A stretch of DNA of 11,286 nt from positions 1 to 11,286 of the forward strand of contig JAMOQH010000089.1 of assembly GCA_027064085.1 (NCBI GenBank). Reading direction: 5' to 3'. Position 1 is the stretch's first letter, and every line of letters begins with the position of its first letter. The notes under the pieces are model-generated. The model worked only from the letters and a program-made list of their open reading frames with translations. It was not told where the DNA came from and did not search any database. Both the position numbers and the translations under genes were made by a program. This document shows positions 6,701-11,286 of this stretch, piece by piece. This DNA is from a bacterium (lineage in GTDB: Bacteria; UBP6; JAFGXH01).

Positions 6701-9700
6701 CCAAGGAACATAAACAGTATCATTAAAAAGAAACACTCTATTGTGTTTAATAAAAATAAAATTAACAAAGAAATTGCCTCTATCAGATTCTTTGATAGGA
6801 ATACTTATTTTTCTTTGTTCATTATTTAATACTAACTCTTTAGATGTTATTTTTCCCCTTCTTTCAATTTCGTATAAAATGTGCACATCTTTATCGCTAG
6901 TAGCTATTAAATATTCTGCCTTTTCTCCTACTTTTGTTGTTTTACTTAGTTTTTTATGCCAAAAAATTTGTTTATAAGGAGATTTTTTAGATTTTGAATC
7001 AAAAAGAGTAAAATATTTTATATCTTTAATGTTATTTCCAAATTTATCTTTTGAATTTGCTTCTATTATGTATTTTCCTGTTTTCCATTTGTTTAAGTTT
7101 TTCAATGATATTTTTTTACTTTTATTAGTATCAAATGGAGTTGTGAATACTAAACTTTCTTTTTCCCATTTATAAATATTATTTTCATCTTTATATTCGT
7201 CGTAGGGATAATCTTTATTATAAGTTTCTTGCTCTATTAAAAAATTATTAGCTTTAGCCCATTTTTTACTTCGGTATAGTTTATTAGGTGTTTTTAGTTT
7301 ATATATTTTTACTTCTCCCTTTGATTTTACGAATTCTCCACTCAAATTACTTGAATTAATGTTTACCGTATCTTTAACACTTTGCTTATCAATACTATCA
7401 TTAATGCCTAATGTTAATACTAAACTTGTATATCCTAATGATATAGTTTTACTGCTACTTCTTGTTTCTCCATTTAAATCTGTTACATCTGCATAAATAG
7501 TGTATCTAAATGCTGGTTTTTTAGTTTTATCAACTGATAAATCAGGAATTGCCTCAAATTTAATAGAAAATTCACCTTTATTATTAGTTTTAGTAAATCC
7601 ATTTGTTATTTCTACAGATGGACTACTGGGATAATAACCATACCAATACCAAGCATAAGGATAAAATGTTGTTCTTACTACTCTATATTTTACTTTTGCA
7701 TTGTCTATATTAAATCCTGCATAAGCTTTTGCAAAACCTTTGACTTCAACTTCTTGATTTAGTTTAAATTCTTTATCTGCTTTTTTAAATTTAACTTCAA
7801 ATTTTGGCCTTTTGTACTCCTCAACAGAAATATAATAATTACTATAGTTATCTGATAAGTAATATTGCCCATTTAGTCTATCTGTTGGAATTATAAATGT
7901 ACCACTAACTGTACCAAAATTATTAGTTTTTAAGTTTAATGATGACACTTTTTGCCCATTCGGGTCGTAAAGAGTAATTGTTTTTGCTGTATTTTTTAAT
8001 ATTTTTGTTTTTTCACCTTCAAAATTATATTTATCAACTGCTAATGCTTTAAAATATAATGTTTGTCCAGGTCTGTATATTTTCCTATCTGTAAAATAAA
8101 ATGTTATTTTTTTATGCTTATTTTCATTATAGTGATAACTTGGGTAAAATGCGCTATTAGGGAGATAGTTATCCGTATTGGTTCTAAAATTAATATAAAA
8201 ACTATTATAATTTAATATATTTTTAGGTATTTTAATATAAGCTTTTGAGTTTGTTTTAAGTGTTTTTATCTTTTCAAATACATATTTTCCCGTAAATCGA
8301 CTCCATACATTTTGATATAAATCTAATCTTACATTTTTTAATGCTTTACCTGTAATACTATCTTTTAAGTATAGTTCCATACCCTTTTTATCACTGTTTT
8401 TAATTAAATATGAAATATTAGTAACATTAAGTTCATTATAAGCTATTACATTTTTATCAGGGTCAAAACTATTATTATCAGAAAGCATTACTATATACTT
8501 TCCAACAGACAATTTATTAAATGGAATTTCAACTTTATATGTATTAAAATCTTTGTCATCTGGTAAATTTAGTGAAAAATTTAATCCTGTTTTTTTATCA
8601 TTATAATAAGTTATCATTTTTTTATAGCGTCTTTTTTGTTCTGAAAACTCCTGAAAGCTAGTTTTAATAACCTTTACATAAATTTTATTAATATTTTTAT
8701 ATTCTAACAGCCCTTTAAATTTTTTATTTATAGGGTTACTTGATTCTAATGTTAATTTTAAAGATTTAGATTCAATTCCTTTGATTGTTTTTTTACAATT
8801 CATTGCTCCAAAGCTATTGCTATAATTTTTTATTGTTTTACTGCATAAATTATGGGCAAGTTTTCTGTAATCTTTATATTTATCTGAAATATCTGCATTG
8901 TATTTATTAGCTAAATCTAAGTAAAGTAGGGCAAGTTTATGGTTTATTTCTGCTGTTATAGCTTCTTTTTTATATTTTTCTGCTAAATTTTTTAGCAGAG
9001 CTTCATATATTAATTTTTTATTTAAAATAGCTCCGTTTTTATAAACAAATGTCAGTCTTTTAAGCTCTAAATCAATTAGAACTTCTTTATCAGTATCATT
9101 TACATGTGATTTTGCCCATTCTTGAAATAATTTAATAGCAATATATTGAAAATTTTCTGTATCTTTTGAATTAATTTTTAATTTTATAAACTCATCTGTA
9201 TCTGTTAAGTATTTTTTATTATTTAATGTAAAATAATAAGCAGGTTTAGTAAGCCCAGATTGATTGTTTGTATAAAATTTAATGGCTCTATAAATTAGAA
9301 AATCATACATAGTCGGGTGAAACTTTCTTGTATCTTTTCTTTCGTATAAAATTTCTGCATAATCATCAATTTTTATTTTCTTTAAATCATTACTGTTTTC
9401 AAGTGATAATTTATAATATTTTTCAGTTTCCTTTATGATTTTATCTAGTGTCCATGTTTTCATATCATATTGCTTAATATCATCAACTTTGGTTCTGTTT
9501 AAGAATTTATATCTGTTTTGGTTATAATAATTCCAATACTGTTGTGCAAGCATAGATGCTAGAATTTGTTTCCTTGGAGTTGTTGCTTCTTTTATTTCAT
9601 CTAGTAATAGTTTATGAACTTTTACAAGAGTATTTTCTTCAACTTGTTGTAAGTAATTCATTTTATAGATTATTGCTTTTATTAGTTGTGGATTATTGTT

Positions 9701-9979
9701 ATACTTTTTAGCATTTTTATAAATTGTATCTATTATTTTTAACCTTGATTTAGGTAGGTTTTTGGTGTTTTTGGCTTCTAGCCAAGTGGTTGTATAATCA
9801 AATTTGTCATCTTTTAAAGGAAGAGTTTTGGGCGTTGGGTGAGGCATCGCCTCATCCATACGCACCGCCTCACCCTTATTTAGAGTCTTATCCTTAGTAA
9901 TTGATTCCACATTACCTGATGGTTGAGCACAAGATAAAAATAACACAAATGATATTAGTATTGATATAAAGAATTTCAC
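3716..9979 (-). CDS. Giant alpha-2-macroglobulin family lipoprotein with intact thioester
   Basis: A 2087-residue surface or periplasmic lipoprotein. Alpha-2-macroglobulins trap proteases: cleavage of a bait region exposes a thioester that binds the attacker. The signal peptide ends in FLSC with lipidated C17. After a disordered linker, residues about 50-400 are helical (TPR-like). MG domains follow; the MG2 hallmark TDRKIYRPGQ is near 630-639. A bait-region-type (BRD) domain covers about 1030-1160. A Lys/Asn/Gln-rich linker at about 1248-1290 is followed by the MG7-like segment NETAFFYPHLKTD from N1296. The thioester motif is C1524-N-E-Q1527, with the helical thioester domain onward (GAWPWFKGG at 1625-1633). 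The conserved C-terminal domain runs to 2087 (MYAPEFTSHSEG near the end). This long layout is the one common in Bacteroidota; E. coli-type proteins are shorter. The start is GTG at 9977-9979 with SD AGGGAG 5 bases upstream. No pbpC neighbour is seen. Confidence 0.93.
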   Translation of the reverse strand: MKFFISILISFVLFLSCAQPSGNVESITKDKTLNKGEAVRMDEAMPHPTPKTLPLKDDKFDYTTTWLEAKNTKNLPKSRLKIIDTIYKNAKKYNNNPQLIKAIIYKMNYLQQVEENTLVKVHKLLLDEIKEATTPRKQILASMLAQQYWNYYNQNRYKFLNRTKVDDIKQYDMKTWTLDKIIKETEKYYKLSLENSNDLKKIKIDDYAEILYERKDTRKFHPTMYDFLIYRAIKFYTNNQSGLTKPAYYFTLNNKKYLTDTDEFIKLKINSKDTENFQYIAIKLFQEWAKSHVNDTDKEVLIDLELKRLTFVYKNGAILNKKLIYEALLKNLAEKYKKEAITAEINHKLALLYLDLANKYNADISDKYKDYRKLAHNLCSKTIKNYSNSFGAMNCKKTIKGIESKSLKLTLESSNPINKKFKGLLEYKNINKIYVKVIKTSFQEFSEQKRRYKKMITYYNDKKTGLNFSLNLPDDKDFNTYKVEIPFNKLSVGKYIVMLSDNNSFDPDKNVIAYNELNVTNISYLIKNSDKKGMELYLKDSITGKALKNVRLDLYQNVWSRFTGKYVFEKIKTLKTNSKAYIKIPKNILNYNSFYINFRTNTDNYLPNSAFYPSYHYNENKHKKITFYFTDRKIYRPGQTLYFKALAVDKYNFEGEKTKILKNTAKTITLYDPNGQKVSSLNLKTNNFGTVSGTFIIPTDRLNGQYYLSDNYSNYYISVEEYKRPKFEVKFKKADKEFKLNQEVEVKGFAKAYAGFNIDNAKVKYRVVRTTFYPYAWYWYGYYPSSPSVEITNGFTKTNNKGEFSIKFEAIPDLSVDKTKKPAFRYTIYADVTDLNGETRSSSKTISLGYTSLVLTLGINDSIDKQSVKDTVNINSSNLSGEFVKSKGEVKIYKLKTPNKLYRSKKWAKANNFLIEQETYNKDYPYDEYKDENNIYKWEKESLVFTTPFDTNKSKKISLKNLNKWKTGKYIIEANSKDKFGNNIKDIKYFTLFDSKSKKSPYKQIFWHKKLSKTTKVGEKAEYLIATSDKDVHILYEIERRGKITSKELVLNNEQRKISIPIKESDRGNFFVNFIFIKHNRVFLFNDTVYVPWDNKDLKISFETFRDKLAPGETEEWKLKISGNKKDKLMAEMVATLYDASLDAFKANNWWISLFPSLYQNAVWYREFSNSYSSYIGYYPTGYSITPKYYDELNWFGFYWTRYYRRNRIKYKKLSRSIRPMPITKKAVKADFAYEESDTLASFSVKTKGKVQTKKISDNILQKDKFTEKNNDNKQPNEQKTDKNKEKPIKIRKNFNETAFFYPHLKTDANGNIIISFTAPESLTKWKMLGFAHTKDLKYGITQNELVTQKDLMVIPNAPRFLREGDTIIFTTKITNLTDKELIGKAKLMLFDAITMKPIDNLFKNTNMEKSFTAKKGNSPMLSWKLSIPDSINAVTYRITAQSGNFSDGEEMAIPILKNRMLVTETMPLPIRANQTKTFKFKKLINSKNSKTLKNHKLTLEFTSNPVWYAVQALPYLMEYPYECNEQTFSRYYANSLASYIVNSNPKIKKVFNTWKSTNSKELISNLEKNEELKSIILKETPWVRDAYSETEQKRRIALLFDLNKMSNELNKALNKLKNAQLTNGAWPWFKGGYESRWVTQYIVTGFAHLHRLKVIDIKKNTVIWNMLKRAIDYLDIQIKKDYDYLIAHKKDLKLQHIGYIQIQYFYSRSYFKDMLNLPSSSKIAFDYYFAQAQKFWPNFNKYSQGMIALFLNRYKDSKTANKIMDSIKEHFIESEEMGLYFKESYGYYWYNMPIETHALLVEAFDEIKNDTKTIDGLKTWLLKSKQTQNWKTTKATVNAIYALLLRGGNWIKESKQADITIGNYKLTYKPVLSKSPYIFNEKLKRKLRLRYVKPEVGTGYIKTSWIGDAITPEMGKITVTNNNKLVAWGGVYWQYFENLDKITFAKTPLVLHKKLFVERNSDKGPILKPLGKNEKINIGDRIKVRITLKVDRNMEYVHMKDMRASNLEPENVISRYKWQDGLGYYESTKDASTDFFFDNLRKGTYVFEYPLKVTHKGDFSNGITTIQSMYAPEFTSHSEGVRIEVK
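9837..9875. repeat. GC-rich palindromic island inside the macroglobulin gene
   Basis: The arm GGGTGAGGC (9837-9845) is perfectly complementary to GCCTCACCC (9867-9875). It is also complementary, with one G-T, to a second copy GCCTCATCC (9849-9857). The core TGAGGC-ATC-GCCTCA (9840-9854) is a perfect hairpin. The patch is strikingly GC-rich within a very AT-rich gene. It encodes residues about 36-48 of the lipoprotein, in the linker behind the lipobox, and keeps the frame. It resembles small palindromic elements inserted into genes (as known in Rickettsia), but no second copy is in this window. Confidence 0.6.
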
Positions 9980-10044
9980 AATATCTCCCTAAAAGATTAA
10001 TAAACCTACAGTTATGACTCTTTTTAATTAAAAAAGTTCCTTTT

Positions 10045-10073
10045 ATTATCTTTTATTATTTTTGTTTTGTCAA
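10045..10073 (-). promoter_or_regulatory. Promoter of the macroglobulin lipoprotein gene
   Basis: Reading leftward, a perfect TTGACA (10068-10073) is followed after exactly 17 bases by GATAAT (10045-10050, 5/6 match). Transcription would start near 10038, giving a leader of about 58 bases before the GTG start. The leader contains a short AT-only inverted repeat (CTTTTT/AAAAAG). Confidence 0.75.
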
Positions 10074-10244
10074 ATCTCAATAATTTAATTGTATATCTTT
10101 TGCAAAAAAGATAGTTTATTTATTTAATATACATAATCTCATAATATAATGTAAAATCAGAGTCTTAAAACTCTATATTGTTTTACTAGGGTTGATTTAC
10201 TGTAATATATTGATTTTATTGATAAAAATATTCTGTAAGATTTC

Positions 10245-10273
10245 TTGACTAAAATCTGAAATTCTAATAAAGT
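10245..10273 (+). promoter_or_regulatory. Probable promoter of the cysteine-rich lipoprotein gene
   Basis: TTGACT (10245-10250, 5/6) and TAAAGT (10268-10273, 4/6) are spaced by 17 bases. Transcription from about 10280 would give a leader of about 130 bases that includes all heptamer repeats. In sequence this AT-rich, chance matches are common, so confidence is moderate. Confidence 0.45.
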
Positions 10274-10300
10274 TCTTTGATTAATAGAGAGAATATTTTG

Positions 10301-10345
10301 AAGAAACAAGAAACAAGAAACAAGAAACAAGAAACAAGAAACAAG
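10301..10345 (+). repeat. Heptamer tandem repeat (AAGAAAC) x6 in the lipoprotein leader
   Basis: Six perfect tandem copies of AAGAAAC (10301-10342) are followed by a partial copy AAG. They lie about 70-113 bases upstream of the lipoprotein start codon. A perfect short tandem array is prone to slipped-strand length change. The array falls downstream of the likely promoter, in the 5' leader. A possible tiny reading frame from TTG 10298 runs through it to TAA 10349-10351. Confidence 0.95.
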
Positions 10346-10368
10346 GCGTAAAAAGCTTGTTTTTATTT
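10339..10368 (+). terminator. Terminator-like hairpin overlapping the last heptamer repeat
   Basis: AAACAAG (10339-10345) pairs with CTTGTTT (10356-10362) around a 10-base loop, followed by TTATTT. The left arm is formed by the final repeat, and AAACAAG recurs at each repeat junction, so several alternative hairpins can use the same right arm. With only two G-C pairs it is a weak terminator; an attenuator or RNA-stability element is equally possible. Confidence 0.35.
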
Positions 10369-10413
10369 CTCTAAGGAAGAGGTCACTGGATAGTTTAAAT
10401 TTAGGAGGTTATT

Positions 10414-10842
10414 ATGTCTAAGTTTTTTATATTATTAAGTTTTTTATTTATAGTTAGTACTATGGCATTTATATCATGTTTTGGTTGTGATGGAGATGAT
10501 TGTATTGTTTATAAATCATGTGTAACAGATAAAGACTGTGAAGATGAAGCTGCTCCCGAAGTTTGTATTGAAGCTAAATGTCAGCCAAATCCTTGTGAGG
10601 AAACAGTAAATAACTGTGGGATGGGGAAATGTATTCCACATGATAATCCTGAAACTAAAAATGAGGTAGAAAGGTTTTATTGTCAATGTGATGAGGGCGC
10701 ACAGTTTTATGTACATAATAATATTAAACTTTGTGTTCCTAAATGTAAAACGGATGATGATTGTAATTATGAGCATGGAATGAATTACCAATATTGTGAT
10801 ACTAAAATAGGTAATTGTGTATTTGATAAGCCACAAGAATAA
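10414..10842 (+). CDS. Cysteine-rich lipoprotein with EGF-like domain
   Basis: A 142-residue predicted surface or periplasmic lipoprotein. The hydrophobic signal (1-21) ends in FISC, with C22 as likely lipid attachment site. The mature part has 16 further cysteines, enough for eight disulfides. Cysteines 61, 68, 73, 90, 92 and 107 follow the EGF-like spacing (C-x6-C-x4-C-x16-C-x-C-x14-C). On each side is a related four-cysteine unit: CVTDKDC with C51 and C56, and CKTDDDC with C128 and C135. Such acidic CxTDxDC units are common in secreted proteins of Myxococcota-like bacteria; the function is unknown, probably adhesion or surface structure. The start is secure: perfect AGGAGG 5 bases before ATG. 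It seems to be a single-gene unit with an unusual repeat-bearing leader. Confidence 0.85.
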   Translation: MSKFFILLSFLFIVSTMAFISCFGCDGDDCIVYKSCVTDKDCEDEAAPEVCIEAKCQPNPCEETVNNCGMGKCIPHDNPETKNEVERFYCQCDEGAQFYVHNNIKLCVPKCKTDDDCNYEHGMNYQYCDTKIGNCVFDKPQE

Positions 10843-11023
10843 TTTGTTTTTAACAGCTACTTTGCAACTCTTTTCTTTCTTGTAATTCTATTATTTACTC
10901 CCCACATTTGTGGATTTATTCTTTTAGAGTATAATAATTTTTATTTATTTAATATTTTACTATGTTACCCTATTTGCAATATCATAAAAAGTAAATATTG
11001 TAATTAAATAAAATTTTCTCTAC
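10843..11023. other. AT-rich intergenic stretch after the lipoprotein gene
   Basis: No gene is visible. A weak hairpin CCAC/GTGG (10902-10913) followed by ATTTATTCTTTT may terminate the lipoprotein transcript. Outer bases ACTC/GAGT (10897-10900 and about 10926-10930) could extend the fold. No strong terminator is present. Confidence 0.4.
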
Positions 11024-11052
11024 TTGCACATTTAAATAAAAGAAGTTATACT
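11024..11052 (+). promoter_or_regulatory. Possible promoter of the Rpn-like gene
   Basis: TTGCAC (11024-11029, 3/6) and TATACT (11047-11052, 5/6) have a 17-base spacing. Transcription would begin near 11059, right at the AGGAGG SD, giving a very short leader. The -10 is good and the -35 poor. Confidence 0.4.
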
Positions 11053-11068
11053 CTTATTAGGAGGTCAA

Positions 11069-11286
11069 ATGGTAAAAAATAAGGATAAAAATAGAATAGA
11101 AAACCGTTATGATAAAATCTTAAAAGAGCTTTTAGATAATAAAATATTAATGAAACAATTAATTACAGGATTCATTAACGAAGATTGGGTTAAAAATATA
11201 GATTTTAGAACTTTAAAAAAGGAAAAAACAGATTTTTTATCAGAAGACTTAAAAGAATTTAGAAAAGATTTACTTTGGAGTGTTAA
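11069..11286 (+). CDS. Rpn-family (PD-(D/E)XK) nuclease/transposase-like protein, 5' part only
   Basis: The first 72 codons are in the window; the gene continues past base 11286. The start is ATG with a perfect AGGAGG (11059-11064) 4 bases upstream. The pattern YDKILKELL (14-22), LITGFINEDWV (31-41), IDFRTLKKEKTDFLSEDL (44-61) and RKDLLWSV (65-72) matches the N-terminus of the Rpn/recombination-promoting nuclease family (formerly 'putative transposase'). There 'H/YDkxfKel', 'Fl...', 'F....l.e.rsDllw.v' recur. D67 would be the first acidic residue of the PD-(D/E)XK site; the ExK part lies outside. Members are DNA endonucleases linked to RecA-independent recombination, often multicopy. Confidence 0.72.
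   Translation, partial: MVKNKDKNRIENRYDKILKELLDNKILMKQLITGFINEDWVKNIDFRTLKKEKTDFLSEDLKEFRKDLLWSV

Larger units (their letters stand above)
9980..10413. other. 434-base divergent intergenic region
   Basis: No protein gene of normal size is visible here. The left part holds the SD (AGGGAG, 9985-9990), leader and promoter of the macroglobulin gene. The middle (about 10080-10240) is plain AT-rich sequence with a minor hairpin AGAGT/ACTCT (10159-10174) and a possible but unanchored rightward TTGCAA-N17-TTTAAT (10100-10128). The right part holds a promoter candidate, the AAGAAAC repeats, a hairpin, and the leader of the cysteine-rich lipoprotein gene with a perfect AGGAGG (10403-10408). Confidence 0.8.

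Noticed and set aside
10100-10128. Extra rightward promoter TTGCAA-N17-TTTAAT
   Set aside because: No gene start follows for almost 300 bases and such matches are frequent in AT-rich DNA.
10301-10345. CRISPR-like array
   Set aside because: The units are seven bases, directly adjacent with no spacers, so this is a simple tandem repeat.
10516-10836. Leftward 106-codon open frame
   Set aside because: It is antisense to the cysteine-rich lipoprotein gene, whose SD, signal peptide and cysteine spacing are convincing.

Overview
The window is a chromosomal segment of a very AT-rich bacterium. It starts inside the 3' end of a 16S rRNA gene. Coding genes have clear Shine-Dalgarno sequences (AGGAGG, AGGAG, AGGGAG) matching the CCTCC anti-SD at the 16S end, and several promoters have near-consensus sigma-70 boxes. 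The protein families (AgmX/PglI-type TonB-like C-terminus, DUF4388, cysteine-rich CxTDxDC/EGF lipoprotein, Rpn-type nuclease) suggest a deltaproteobacterium-like lineage (Myxococcota/Bradymonadota-type) with low G+C. The huge macroglobulin lipoprotein has the layout usual in Bacteroidota. The lineage call is inference.

Layout. Bases 1-341 hold the 16S 3' end, tRNA-Ile(GAT), tRNA-Ala(TGC) and an intrinsic terminator; no 23S gene follows, so the rRNA operon looks split. A strong promoter at 367-394 then drives two rightward genes: an exported TonB-like C-terminal domain protein (420-1178) and a DUF4388 protein with a possible Roadblock-like tail (1243-2049). These abut, stop codon to stop codon, a leftward pair: queD (3001-3369), probably the first gene of the operon, and an aspartic-protease-fold-like protein of unknown function (2050-2982). 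A solitary leftward tRNA-Pro(GGG) lies at 3523-3596 with its own promoter.

Most of the window (3716-9979) is one leftward 2087-residue alpha-2-macroglobulin lipoprotein with an intact CNEQ thioester motif and a lysine-rich linker in the bait-region position. A GC-rich palindromic island sits in frame just after its lipoprotein signal. The 434-base divergent region 9980-10413 carries the macroglobulin promoter on one strand. On the other it carries a probable promoter, six perfect AAGAAAC heptamer repeats, and a hairpin whose left arm overlaps the last repeat. Next come a cysteine-rich lipoprotein (10414-10842) and the start of an Rpn-family nuclease-like gene cut by the window end.

Functionally these are mostly separate units: translation RNAs, envelope/surface lipoproteins (macroglobulin and cysteine-rich protein), a queuosine/pterin enzyme operon, and a nuclease-like gene. 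The most unusual signals are the split rRNA operon, the GC-rich palindrome inside the macroglobulin gene, and the heptamer-repeat leader.
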